Below, one piece after another: positions 1 through 9,170 of a stretch of DNA of 64,000 nucleotides. The DNA is from Shewanella sp. KX20019 (GTDB lineage Bacteria > Pseudomonadota > Gammaproteobacteria > Enterobacterales > Shewanellaceae): the NCBI RefSeq assembly GCF_016757755.1, contig NZ_CP068437.1, positions 3,596,001 to 3,660,000 on the forward strand, read 5' to 3'. A program made the translations under genes and the position numbers. Below the pieces are notes generated by a model that saw only the letters and a list, made by a program, of their open reading frames with translations, had not been told where the DNA came from and did not search any database. Positions within the stretch are counted from its first letter, which is position 1, and each line of letters opens with the position of its first letter.

Positions 1-408
1 TTACGACAAAGTGAGGCTGTACAGCAACTTTTTGCTGGTGCCACCTCTCTAACAACAGTAACGAACACGATTGCAGCGCTGACCTTTGCGGAGGGTGAAC
101 CATTGTGGTTGCCGCCACTTGAAAGTGGAGATGACTCGCATTTGGCTGATTCCGTCACGCTCAACTGCCTTTTTAGCGCATCTCGCCTGTTGTTTATTAA
201 AGAACTTGAGCAAGGTGAATTGGCTCAATCTGAACATTTGGTACTCGCCATTAGTTTCAATTGGAGCCAACAGCTCGCCAATAACGACATTGGCGCGACA
301 ATAAGCGAGGACATTAAGCAGCTATGCAATTTACTGCAAACCATTCACTTTCAGTTAGAACAGGTGCGCATCGATAAGCGCAGATCTAATCGCAACATGG
401 GCTGCTAA
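1..408 (+). CDS. C-terminal part of an unidentified protein (partial)
   Basis: An open frame enters from the left edge and ends at a stop at 406-408, giving about 135 residues. The visible part has no motif I recognise. It is mostly helical in character, without membrane segments or cysteine motifs, and ends in a basic tail (KRRSNR near the C-terminus). It converges on the dms operon and shares a terminator with it. A regulator of that operon is possible from position alone, but nothing in the sequence shows it. The true start lies outside the window. Confidence 0.6.
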   Translation, partial: LRQSEAVQQLFAGATSLTTVTNTIAALTFAEGEPLWLPPLESGDDSHLADSVTLNCLFSASRLLFIKELEQGELAQSEHLVLAISFNWSQQLANNDIGATISEDIKQLCNLLQTIHFQLEQVRIDKRRSNRNMGC

Positions 409-433
409 ACCGCAGCCAATAAAACTCAATAAT

Positions 434-465
434 AAAGCCCGCAACTTATTCAGCTGCGGGCTTTT
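434..465. terminator. Bidirectional rho-independent terminator
   Basis: AAAGCCCGCA (434-443) pairs perfectly with TGCGGGCTTT (455-464) around an 11-nt loop, with a T-rich run after it on the plus strand. It lies between the convergent stops at 408 and 490 and can serve both genes. Confidence 0.85.
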
Positions 466-489
466 CTTTATCTTATCAAGCTAACCAGT

Positions 490-1173
490 CTAGCGGTAAA
501 GGCGTGTCTCTTTCGGCACTAGCTGAAAATCTTGTTGCATCTGCAGTAAAAGATCATTGCCTAGCAGTGCTATCCCACGATAAAAATCAGTATTGGCATG
601 AGCCAACGCCAATTCAAAACAACGATATGCCCACGGCAAAAAATGCTGCTGTAGCAATACTTGGGTAAAGCGTATCAGTGCTAAATTATCGCTCTCAACT
701 TCAAGACGACCAAAAGTCTGATCCAGTACCGCAAAGAACAAGGCAATATGATCAACCGGCTGTGGGTAATCCATATCAACATCAACGCCATGTACTTGAT
801 AGAAATCCTTCAACGCCATGGTCGATCTATCATTAAGCAACTGTGCTTCACTGAGATACACCGAGCCTTGCGCTACCGCATTGGGCTCACCGGGGCCGAA
901 GAATAGCTGCCCATAATCAAGCTTTAGCTCGATAAGCTGCTCGCTATTATCATCATTTGGCCACTGCTGTAAAAACGCAGCAAACGCCTCGCGACCTTGG
1001 ATATTTTGCTCACGATGAGCAAACTCAGGCCAACTACCAGCAACATCACAGTCCTTAAGCCCCTGTACTAGCTCGGCTTCTGGATGACGAATGAGGCAAT
1101 GGTGCAAGATGCGCGCTAAGCCTTGATACTCAATAAAATCAACGCTGTTGATAGTCACTGTATTTGAAGACAT
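490..1173 (-). CDS. dmsG: TorD/DmsD-family maturation chaperone (DmsG-like)
   Basis: 227 residues of the TorD/DmsD all-helical chaperone family. These cytoplasmic proteins bind the Tat signal and apo-form of molybdoenzymes before cofactor insertion and export. Seen here: the family block with 'LFFGPGEP', then 'SVYLSE', then 'YPQPVDHI', which matches the family's E/P-x-D-H signature. It is the last gene of the dms operon, 101 bp after dmsB. That gap holds a GC-rich inverted repeat (1241-1251 with 1255-1265) without a T-run. The client is most likely the DmsA-like enzyme just upstream. The dmsG name follows the Shewanella oneidensis cluster order and is inference. Confidence 0.85.
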   Translation of the reverse strand: MSSNTVTINSVDFIEYQGLARILHHCLIRHPEAELVQGLKDCDVAGSWPEFAHREQNIQGREAFAAFLQQWPNDDNSEQLIELKLDYGQLFFGPGEPNAVAQGSVYLSEAQLLNDRSTMALKDFYQVHGVDVDMDYPQPVDHIALFFAVLDQTFGRLEVESDNLALIRFTQVLLQQHFLPWAYRCFELALAHANTDFYRGIALLGNDLLLQMQQDFQLVPKETRLYR

Positions 1174-1274
1174 GGTTCACCTTTAAAACGACACAGCGTT
1201 AACTCGCCGTCGCTTATATTTCACTTAACGTTAATCATCGCGATGAGCAGTAAAACTGCCCATCGCTAGCACTT

Positions 1275-1952
1275 TTAAACTTCAGATGGGTTTAAAATTC
1301 TGCCTTCACCACTACCTGCAGGGCTACCGTTAACGTTAGCCTTAATGATCAGGTTTGGTGATGTGATTGATGGTGATGGTAACGGTGCAATATGACCGTC
1401 ACCGTCGCCGTACTTATCTGTTAAGTTTTCCATGGTGTCAAAGTCCAATGCGCGCATTGGGCAAGACTCAACACATACTGGCTTACGGCCTTCTGCGATA
1501 CGCTCATAACAGCCATCACACTTGGTCATCACTTTACGTTCGCGGTCAATTTGCGGCGCATCATATGGACAAGCACGTGAACAGCTTTCGCAGCCGATAC
1601 AAATGTCTTGTGCCACATGAACTAAGCCATCTTCACGACGTTTGTGCATTGCACCTGTTGGGCAAGCTTTAACACAAACAGGCTCAGAACAGTGGTTACA
1701 ACCAATAGACATGTAGTAAGCAAATACATTTTGCTCAAAACAGCCATTGTTACCCACAGTCCAATCTCCGCCGCCATATTCATACACCCGGCGCCAAGTC
1801 ACCCCATCGAGTGCAGGTAGCGTGTTATCTTGTGGATTGCTATTGTTACGGATCTCATTGCTTTGACGATCTTTACAAGACACGTGGCACGCTTTACAAC
1901 CAGTACACTGAGTGCTGTCTACATAAAAACCGTATTGAGTTGCTTCAGTCAT
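1275..1952 (-). CDS. dmsB: DMSO reductase iron-sulfur subunit DmsB
   Basis: 225 residues with the four cysteine clusters of the DmsB/NrfC ferredoxin family: CTGCKACHVSC near the N-terminus, CNHCSEPVC..CP, CIGCESCSRACP, and CDGCYERIAEGRKPVC..CP. These hold four [4Fe-4S] centres that pass electrons to the molybdenum subunit. It has no signal peptide, as expected if it is exported by hitch-hiking on the Tat signal of DmsA. It starts 14 bp after the dmsA stop. The C-terminal 30 residues or so are Pro/Ser/Gly-rich and outside the ferredoxin fold. No DmsC-type membrane anchor follows, consistent with electron delivery by the DmsE/DmsF module instead. Confidence 0.9.
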   Translation of the reverse strand: MTEATQYGFYVDSTQCTGCKACHVSCKDRQSNEIRNNSNPQDNTLPALDGVTWRRVYEYGGGDWTVGNNGCFEQNVFAYYMSIGCNHCSEPVCVKACPTGAMHKRREDGLVHVAQDICIGCESCSRACPYDAPQIDRERKVMTKCDGCYERIAEGRKPVCVESCPMRALDFDTMENLTDKYGDGDGHIAPLPSPSITSPNLIIKANVNGSPAGSGEGRILNPSEV

Positions 1953-1966
1953 AATTAACTACTCTC

Positions 1967-4495
1967 TTAAATCTTTTTAATTGCAACACGAATGGTGTGC
2001 TGTGGATTGCCTTTAGCGACTGGGCTTGGCTGATAGCGAGTTAGCGAGTTAATCGCGCCGCCTTCATCAATAATGTGACCCGTGCTACCTACTGTTTTAC
2101 CAGGGCTGAACCAAGCGCCTTGACCTAGTGCAAATACGCCTGGCGTCACACGTGGCGTAATACGCACTTTAACGGCAATAGAACCACGTTCGTTATACAT
2201 CTCAACGTTATCGCCAGAGCTTAAACTATGCTTTGCTGCATCCATTGGGTTAACCCAAACTGCATCTTCAACCGCTTCTCTTAACCAAGGTACGTTGTGG
2301 TAGCTTGAGTGAGTACGGCCTTTAGTGTGGTAACCCGCTAACTGAATTGGGTAGTCTGTACTGGTGTCTTCATCTTCAAAACCATCCCAAGTCACTGTGT
2401 ACTGTGGAATAGCGGTGATGGTATCTCCCTTAACACCAGTTGGGTTTAGTGGGCTGTTTTCTTGATCCCAGTTAGCGGCACGCCATGCAAGTTCAGCTGA
2501 GTAGATCTCAATCTTGCCACTTGGGGTCGATAAGGCTTCGCCGCCCTTAATGTAGCTTTCAAGTGCAACGTAGTTGTCGTTCATGTTCTTACGGAAAAAA
2601 CCAACCTCTTGTGCTTCTTTATAAGTTGCTGGGAACGCCGGTACAACCCCTGCATTTTTACTGCTATCTCTGGTCTTTTGGTAAAGCTCTTCTAGCCACT
2701 CGCTTTCAGTCTTACCTTCAGTGAACTCAGCTTCACAACCCATGTATTTAGCAATCAACGCAGATGCTTCATACATAGATTTACAGTCCCACATAGGCTC
2801 GATAGCTGACTTCATTGCAGTAATATAACCAAGAGCACCTGATGCGTAGCTGTCATTAACCAAATCGTTAGACTCTAACCAACTAGTATCCGGCAAAATA
2901 ATATCGGCAAATTTAGCGCCAGGTGTCATCCAGCAATCACAGCTAACAATCAGCTCAACGCCTGATTCATCTTGATAGATCTCAGCGGTGTTGTTGATCT
3001 GTGCATGTTGGTTTAGCAAGGTGCTGTCAGATGCAGAAATAATCACTTTAATGTTAGTGCCAAGTGGTGTGTCTAGACCATCAGTACCTTTAACACCATG
3101 GCTGCGAGCAGTCATCGTTTCACCGTGATGAATCGCTTCAGACCAAGTAAAGAATGAAATTTTCTCTTTGACTGGATTAGCACCTGCTGGGATCCCTGCG
3201 CGGTACATGCCACTCATGTATGGCAGTTCACCATTTGATGAACCCAAGGTACCTAGCTTGCCTGTGAGTACTGACAACATGTACAAGGCACGTACAGTTT
3301 GCTCACCATTGGCTTGGCGGTTAACACCCGCGCCAGCAACAATGTAAGGCGCTTGTGCTTCTTGCAGGTCGGTCGCCATTTGCTGAATTTTTCCAGCTGG
3401 AATACCAGTGATTTCCTCAGCCCATTGCGCTGTTTTCTTCGGCGCGTCAGCATAGATACCAAGCCCAAGAATGTAGTCACGGTAGTTCTCTTCTGGGTTC
3501 ATGACAGCAGCATATTCTTGCTTAGTCTCATCACCACTTGCTGCGAAAATTTCTTTTTGCGCTTGAATCGATGCAGCGTCAAAACCAACCGCGTACTTAT
3601 TGATAAAATCTAGTGAGTTGGCATCAACCCAACCTGAATTTATCATTTGATAAGCAACCGCTTCTGCTAATGCAGCATCTGTACCAGGACGGATAGGTAA
3701 CCATGTAGACTCTTTACCTAACATTGAGTCTGTGTAACGAGGATCGATCATGGTCACTTTAAGGCCGTTAGCCTTTTGCAGAGCCTTAAGGTAGTCATAA
3801 CCTTCACCGCTACCAGACTGACGGATCTCACTAGGGTTATAAGCAAAGCCGAGTAAGAAGTCGCTGTTAGCAAGCGTTACCGTTGACGAACCTTTAGTAC
3901 TACCGGTACCAAATGTATGCGCTGCCGCTTCTTGCTGCTGCGCCCACGAGTAGTTACCGTAGTAGCTCAAGCAACCGCCATTTAGGTTTAGCAGGCGATT
4001 GAAACAACCATTTGATGCAAAGCCATAGTAAGCGCCAGACCCATAGCTGCGGAAAATAGCTTTGTTACCATGCTCTGCAATCACTGAAGTTAGCTTAGTA
4101 GCGATAGTCTTAGCAGCTTCGTCCCAAGTAATAGGTACAAACTTGCCTTCACCACGCTTACCAACACGCTTCATTGGCGACTTTAGACGGTCAACAGCAT
4201 AGGTACGCTGACGCAGTGAGCGCCCACGAGCACAAGCACGCACTTGGTAAATGTCATCACCATCGGTAATGTCATGATCTGTTTCAACACGAGTAATCAC
4301 ACCATCACGGCTGAAAACTTTAACTGGGCAGTTTGAACCACAGTTTACTAGGCACGCAGACCAAGTAATTTGCTCATCACCCACGGGTGGTTTAGGCGGA
4401 ATAACATTGGCATCATCAGAGCTGGAATTACAGCCTGTAACCGTTGCTGCACAGCCCAGCGCAGCACTCATTTTTAAGAAACTTCTACGTTCCAT
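1967..4495 (-). CDS. dmsA: DMSO reductase-type molybdopterin subunit DmsA with Tat lipoprotein signal
   Basis: 842 residues of the DMSO reductase family (bis-molybdopterin guanine dinucleotide), reducing DMSO or a similar S/N-oxide. The N-terminus carries a twin-arginine motif (ERRSFLK) followed by a lipobox (VTGC, Cys22), so the product should be Tat-exported and lipidated. A [4Fe-4S] site is formed by Cys48, Cys52, Cys56 and Cys88. The molybdenum ligand is probably Ser183 in 'YGNYSWAQQ', as in DmsA-type enzymes. The C-terminal part has the dinucleotide-binding domain (about residue 715 on). It sits between dmsF and dmsB. Tat plus lipidation with an MtrAB-like partner suggests outer-membrane attachment as reported for S. 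oneidensis DmsA. Substrate is not proven by sequence. Confidence 0.9.
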   Translation of the reverse strand: MERRSFLKMSAALGCAATVTGCNSSSDDANVIPPKPPVGDEQITWSACLVNCGSNCPVKVFSRDGVITRVETDHDITDGDDIYQVRACARGRSLRQRTYAVDRLKSPMKRVGKRGEGKFVPITWDEAAKTIATKLTSVIAEHGNKAIFRSYGSGAYYGFASNGCFNRLLNLNGGCLSYYGNYSWAQQQEAAAHTFGTGSTKGSSTVTLANSDFLLGFAYNPSEIRQSGSGEGYDYLKALQKANGLKVTMIDPRYTDSMLGKESTWLPIRPGTDAALAEAVAYQMINSGWVDANSLDFINKYAVGFDAASIQAQKEIFAASGDETKQEYAAVMNPEENYRDYILGLGIYADAPKKTAQWAEEITGIPAGKIQQMATDLQEAQAPYIVAGAGVNRQANGEQTVRALYMLSVLTGKLGTLGSSNGELPYMSGMYRAGIPAGANPVKEKISFFTWSEAIHHGETMTARSHGVKGTDGLDTPLGTNIKVIISASDSTLLNQHAQINNTAEIYQDESGVELIVSCDCWMTPGAKFADIILPDTSWLESNDLVNDSYASGALGYITAMKSAIEPMWDCKSMYEASALIAKYMGCEAEFTEGKTESEWLEELYQKTRDSSKNAGVVPAFPATYKEAQEVGFFRKNMNDNYVALESYIKGGEALSTPSGKIEIYSAELAWRAANWDQENSPLNPTGVKGDTITAIPQYTVTWDGFEDEDTSTDYPIQLAGYHTKGRTHSSYHNVPWLREAVEDAVWVNPMDAAKHSLSSGDNVEMYNERGSIAVKVRITPRVTPGVFALGQGAWFSPGKTVGSTGHIIDEGGAINSLTRYQPSPVAKGNPQHTIRVAIKKI

Positions 4496-4535
4496 AATCT
4501 CGTTTTCCTCAAACTTAAAATGTGACTGATCCGAC

Positions 4536-6554
4536 TTAAAGCAGCTTGTAGCTGAAGGTCAACATCAGTTGATGGGCGTTATAATTGTGATTTAGTTCAC
4601 CTAGGGTGATTAATCCTGAATTGTTATCGGCTGTGACCGCTGCGCTGTCTGTATCGAAATAACGCTCAAACTGGTAAGCCAGTTTCAGTGCCATTTGCGG
4701 CGAGATCAGGTATTGGCCATAAAGACTTACACTGTGGTTATAGGAATAGTAAGCACCGTAAGCACCGTCACTTGATGGATTAACACCTGTGTTGCTTTCG
4801 GAGTTGGCAAAAAGGTAATCCATGCCTAAGGTCAGTCTATCTTCCATCAGGCCAGAGTAGGTTGCGCCTAGCCCTAGGTTGATAAATTCGTCACGAATTT
4901 CAGTATGCCAAATAGCGCTTTGATCGCCACTTTGGTCTGAATCAATCCATTGCTGACCGGCAAAAGCATAAACGGATAATGGCGTTGATAACTGCATATG
5001 TACGTTAGCGTCATAGCCATAATCTTTAGCCTGAGTTAAACCAATTTCAGTCGCGTCATAGTCATCATTGGCATAGTAAGTGCTAACATCAAAGGTCAAC
5101 CACTCTAGTGGCGTGTAGCTGGCTCTGGCATTGATCTCGCTGCGATTACGATCTGCCAGGTGATACTTGCGCATCAACGAATCTGTTTCGTCAGAGGTGA
5201 TTTCATCGGCTTGGTAATCACTGCCACCGCGCTCGCCATAACTCAAACCAAAATCAAGGGTTAGCTTATCGATAGCACGAATGCTGAGTTTGCTCCAAAG
5301 CTCATTATCTTGAGTCTCTTCACGCTCACCATAACTGCGTTCAACTTGCTTGTAGTCATAACCCGCTTGCAGACGGTAGCCACTGGCTAAACGGTAGCTT
5401 GCGTTAGCTTTAAATGATTGGCGTTCAATATCCATCGGCGTGTTTTGCTTGAATGCACCCGACATGGAGTTGTATTCATACTGGGCAAAATCAAATACTG
5501 AAGAGCGGTTATCACGCTTGCTGTAGTCGTAACTTGCCCCTAAGCGTAAGCGATTACTCACTCGCGTACTTGCCGCTAGATTGCTACTAAAGGTGTCGAC
5601 TTGGCCATCCCAGTTCTGGATAGGGTTACCACTCATCTGTACTAGGTCTTGATCTTGGATCATACGACCCGATACCACGCGGCCACTAAAGACACTTGAG
5701 GCTAGACGATATTGACCCGATAACGACAGCTGATGTGCTTGGTTATCAGGCGTTGCACTGTAGACATCGTAGTTGTATGGCAGGCTTAGGTCGCTAATAT
5801 TGTTCTCATAACGAGAGCCGTGATAGCTCAATTCTGACAGCCAGTTATCACCATCAAGCACTACACCTGCACTGAACTTATCGGTAGTTTCATCCACAGG
5901 CTCAGCAAAGTTTACTGGGCTTGGACTCATCAAACTTGCAGAGCGATTACCCGTTTTGTCTTCGCGGTCATAACGGGCATAACTACTAAGGCCAAGTTCG
6001 GTTAGCTTAGAAAAGTCATACTCAAAACCAATACCACTGCGCTGTCTCTGTAGATTAAGGTCGAGTACGCGAGTTTGCTCACTTGGCGTGAGCATACCCT
6101 TGTTATGCCACAGATTAGTTTGTGCATCGCTATACTGATTAGTGGTAATCGTTTGAAAATCAACATCAAGCTTATACTGCTCACTCTTAGCAGCTTCGAT
6201 GTTGATAAAACCATTATCCATGCCTAACTGATGCGCCTGAACCTTAGCGCGATAGCCGCTTTTCTGGTATGCCATATCGGCGTTAACACCCGCGATAGCA
6301 CCATCAGTACCAGTGCCAAGCTGATTAATTGCATGGTCGTCATCAGAACCAATAGCGCCAACACTTGCGCCCATCGAACCTGAATAGCCATCATTAGAAA
6401 CACAACGCTTACACTGGTAATTCGCTGTTTTTAGATTTTCAGTATTTGCTTGTTGGACACCGAAATCGGCCGCTATCGCACCAGTTGCCGTTCCGAAAAA
6501 GGCTAGAGTGATCAAATTTAAAGAAAATAATTTAGTTAAACGCATAATACTCAC
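4536..6554 (-). CDS. dmsF: Outer-membrane beta-barrel DmsF (MtrB/PioB family)
   Basis: 672 residues, with a signal peptide ending near 'TATGAIAA' and a mature N-terminus holding the MtrB-type CxxC (YQCKRC, about residues 47-52). The rest is a string of amphipathic beta-strands rich in Tyr, Ser, Asp and Gln, ending in an aromatic-rich strand ('LMLTFSYKLL'), as expected for a large porin-like barrel. MtrB-family barrels sheath a decaheme cytochrome and let electrons cross the outer membrane. It begins 8 bp after the dmsE stop, so the two are surely cotranscribed. Paralogy with MtrB is well supported; assignment to DMSO respiration rests on the adjoining dmsAB. Confidence 0.88.
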   Translation of the reverse strand: MSIMRLTKLFSLNLITLAFFGTATGAIAADFGVQQANTENLKTANYQCKRCVSNDGYSGSMGASVGAIGSDDDHAINQLGTGTDGAIAGVNADMAYQKSGYRAKVQAHQLGMDNGFINIEAAKSEQYKLDVDFQTITTNQYSDAQTNLWHNKGMLTPSEQTRVLDLNLQRQRSGIGFEYDFSKLTELGLSSYARYDREDKTGNRSASLMSPSPVNFAEPVDETTDKFSAGVVLDGDNWLSELSYHGSRYENNISDLSLPYNYDVYSATPDNQAHQLSLSGQYRLASSVFSGRVVSGRMIQDQDLVQMSGNPIQNWDGQVDTFSSNLAASTRVSNRLRLGASYDYSKRDNRSSVFDFAQYEYNSMSGAFKQNTPMDIERQSFKANASYRLASGYRLQAGYDYKQVERSYGEREETQDNELWSKLSIRAIDKLTLDFGLSYGERGGSDYQADEITSDETDSLMRKYHLADRNRSEINARASYTPLEWLTFDVSTYYANDDYDATEIGLTQAKDYGYDANVHMQLSTPLSVYAFAGQQWIDSDQSGDQSAIWHTEIRDEFINLGLGATYSGLMEDRLTLGMDYLFANSESNTGVNPSSDGAYGAYYSYNHSVSLYGQYLISPQMALKLAYQFERYFDTDSAAVTADNNSGLITLGELNHNYNAHQLMLTFSYKLL

Positions 6555-6562
6555 TCCTAGTC

Positions 6563-7537
6563 TTAACGGGCAAAGTTGCTGCCAGCTGGATGGTTAGAAC
6601 CATGGATTTTGCTGTGACAATTTAGGCAGCTTTTACCTGCACTAAAGGCATCTTGACCCGCTTGCGTTGCTACGCGGCTTGCGTGACCATCATCAGCGTG
6701 GCATTGCTGGCACAACTGAGGTGTTCGTGTCTTAAGCAAAGCGTCGTTAACACTGCCGTGTGCTGTATGGCAGCTTGAGCAGTCTTCCATTACAGGTGCA
6801 TGCTCCCACAGGAATGGTCCGCGTTTATCGGCGTGACATTCGGCGCAGGTTTCATTTAGGCTTGGCTTGATCAACGCACTTTCGGACATTGAACCGTGTG
6901 GGTTATGGCAATCGATACAGGTCATCTGATCCCATTTCATTGGGTGCGATGAACGCTTATTCATATCCGCTTTAGCGCGGGTATGGCATGAGGTACAAGT
7001 ATCGTTAACCATGAGACGGTCAAGTGCAGGGTCTTTAGCGGCATGAACGCTATGACAATCAGCACAGGCCACCTCTTCTAAGTTGTGGGTACTGTTATGC
7101 CACGCCATCTGCTTAGGGTCGTTATGACACCCCTGACAAACACTGTTCTGAGTTTCTGCAGGCAGCTTGCTGCCGTCGCTAAAGCTAATCATTGGCTCTT
7201 TTCCACCACGATTATGCTTACCTAGTGGACCGTGACAGGCTTCGCACTGCATGCCAGCCATTGGTGACTTGCTGCTATTCATATCGCCATGAACGCCATC
7301 AAAAATCGCTAACACCTTAGCGCTTTTTTTATGGCACATAAGGCAAGTATCTGCACCTTTAGTAGAGTATTTACCTTCGGCAAACTTCTCGGTTAACTTT
7401 TGTTCGAGTTGCTCAGAATCAAGAGAATCCCAAGGAGTTGCTTGGGCTGGAAAAACAATAATGAGTAATGAGAGTAAACTCGTAGCCATGAACTTGGCCA
7501 TAAAACTCACTGACTTTATGCTATTGAAGAAGGACAT
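6563..7537 (-). CDS. dmsE: Periplasmic decaheme cytochrome c DmsE (MtrA family)
   Basis: 324 residues with ten CxxCH haem-binding motifs in order: CLMCH, CEACH, CQGCH, CADCH, CTSCH, CIDCH, CAECH, CSSCH, CQQCH, CLNCH. A hydrophobic signal peptide precedes them (residues about 12-33, ending 'FPAQA'). This count and length match MtrA/DmsE. The protein should sit inside or next to the DmsF barrel and carry electrons from the periplasm (in Shewanella from CymA, which is not in the window) to DmsAB on the outside. It is the first gene of the operon, preceded by a 652-bp leader region. Confidence 0.92.
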   Translation of the reverse strand: MSFFNSIKSVSFMAKFMATSLLSLLIIVFPAQATPWDSLDSEQLEQKLTEKFAEGKYSTKGADTCLMCHKKSAKVLAIFDGVHGDMNSSKSPMAGMQCEACHGPLGKHNRGGKEPMISFSDGSKLPAETQNSVCQGCHNDPKQMAWHNSTHNLEEVACADCHSVHAAKDPALDRLMVNDTCTSCHTRAKADMNKRSSHPMKWDQMTCIDCHNPHGSMSESALIKPSLNETCAECHADKRGPFLWEHAPVMEDCSSCHTAHGSVNDALLKTRTPQLCQQCHADDGHASRVATQAGQDAFSAGKSCLNCHSKIHGSNHPAGSNFAR

Positions 7538-8189
7538 TAACTGACAGACCTGTTGTATATCGATAGAGGTATTCTAGAGTCTGTTCAGCAATTGTTTCAA
7601 GCGCATACATGATGGACTTAAAGTTGAGGTTTAAGCCATAATTTTAGAGAAACCAATTACTAGCTCACAATATAAACATGCGGATCAAGTACACCTTCAA
7701 AGCAGTGAAGAATAAAATAACTATATATTTCAGCAGAATGAAGTTCAGATGGGAATGATTATTATCTTTAGCAGTTATTAATTTAGTAAAGTTATGTAAA
7801 TCAATTGATTTTACGGTGATAAGTTATCGGCGTTAGATCACGAAAATATTTCGCACTCGTCAGCACAAACGCAAGAGTACTACTTAAGTTATAGCCGGTA
7901 GTGTTAAAATTTAAACGAATCACAACAGATACACAGTAAATATAAGCATCTACTTTTCAATATTAATCAGCTCTAATCATAAAAAATGACCTTGAAACAA
8001 ATCTCAAACCACAGTCAGCTTTATTCACAACAGACCGATAATGAACATATCGGATAACAGTTGTGGCAAGCTGTTCACGGTTTGTTCGAGAAGTGACTCA
8101 ACTTAATTTGAGTACTCGATCAATTATCAGTGTTATATGTAAGTTACCTACCTAAGTGCTCAAAAAAACTATAGGTTAGCAGCCTCAAA
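7538..8189. promoter_or_regulatory. Non-coding region upstream of the dms operon
   Basis: 652 bp without a convincing gene on either strand, AT-rich, between the dmsE start and the end of the stress-protein gene. It must hold the dms promoter. It contains one clean 14-bp palindrome, AAATCAATTGATTT at 7798-7811, with outer bases also nearly symmetric. I saw no good full CRP (TGTGA-N6-TCACA) or FNR (TTGAT-N4-ATCAA) site by eye, although anaerobic or CRP control would be expected. Confidence 0.45.
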
Positions 8190-9053
8190 TTAGGGCTCAG
8201 TACGTTGCGGCACCACCAGTACATTACTTCGAATTCGCGATAAAATTGATTCAGCGGTATTGCCGACAACATAACCCAGTATGCCTTGCCTCTGCCGAGC
8301 CCCCATAACCAAATACTGTGCTTTCAACCGGCAACTCAACTCAAAGAGGCACATGTCAGCATCACCAGCCAAAATATGGACATACTCTTTGTCTAGCCCT
8401 AGCTGCTCGATCTCTTGGCTATGACGCTGATAGGCATCCTTAATTAAGGTTCGGCTATTGACCAGATCCATATCCCGCAATACTTTAGGCACACGGATCA
8501 CAAAACCTAAATGAAGCTCATAACCCGTTGCAGCTGAAAGTTTTTTTGCTTGCGTTATAACGGCTTGATTGAGTGCTTGCTTAGATGGATTATCACTTCC
8601 TAAATCCACTGCCATTAAAATTGACTTGGCTCGATTCAACGGGTTATTACTAAGTAACATCAGCGGTACTTTAGTGTGACGAATGAGCTGCCAATCCAAG
8701 GGGAGGAAATGCGCTGACTCATGGATAGATTTTACCATCATGGCATATTCATCACAGCCAGCATGCCCGCAAGCCTGTTCGAATATGTTTTTACACCACA
8801 TACTAACTATGGGGATATTGGGCGCATTAAGCTCGCTCAGTTGCTGCCGAACATATGCAATATCATCGGCTAATACTTGTGCCCGCACAGACGCTGCAAT
8901 ACGAGGATTATAGTAGGCATCACCACTGAGGGACTCATAACTGTATGCGGCAATCTCAGGGGCTAGTTCCAGCTGTTCAGCCAACACAACACCTGCTGCT
9001 ACGGCGTTGGCTTGTTGTTGATTTTTCTGTGAAATTATGAGTATCTTATCCAT
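8190..9053 (-). CDS. Universal stress protein, tandem-domain (UspE-like)
   Basis: 287 residues, the size of a two-domain universal stress protein. The C-terminal domain (about 145-285) is canonical: it starts 'SILMAVDLG' and ends with the nucleotide-binding block 'MGARQRQGILGYVVGN', with G-x-R and V-G-N-T features. The N-terminal domain is more diverged and lacks a clear ATP-binding loop. Such proteins are cytoplasmic and tied to stress and anaerobic survival. It diverges from the antiporter gene at 9171 across a 117-bp gap, so the two may share control. Specific function unknown. Confidence 0.85.
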   Translation of the reverse strand: MDKILIISQKNQQQANAVAAGVVLAEQLELAPEIAAYSYESLSGDAYYNPRIAASVRAQVLADDIAYVRQQLSELNAPNIPIVSMWCKNIFEQACGHAGCDEYAMMVKSIHESAHFLPLDWQLIRHTKVPLMLLSNNPLNRAKSILMAVDLGSDNPSKQALNQAVITQAKKLSAATGYELHLGFVIRVPKVLRDMDLVNSRTLIKDAYQRHSQEIEQLGLDKEYVHILAGDADMCLFELSCRLKAQYLVMGARQRQGILGYVVGNTAESILSRIRSNVLVVPQRTEP

Positions 9054-9170
9054 AAATGCCTCCTTAAGCGGGCTTTACTTCAACATAGCAAATGACTGAA
9101 TTTACTCCTTGATCTTCATCATTAAAACGCTCAATATTCAAGCAACGTTAGCAGTAATTACGAGGCAAAT

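Noticed and set aside
7538..8189. CRP or FNR sites upstream of dmsE
   Set aside because: Several partial TGTGA or TTGAT half-sites occur but none with the correct spacing to its partner.
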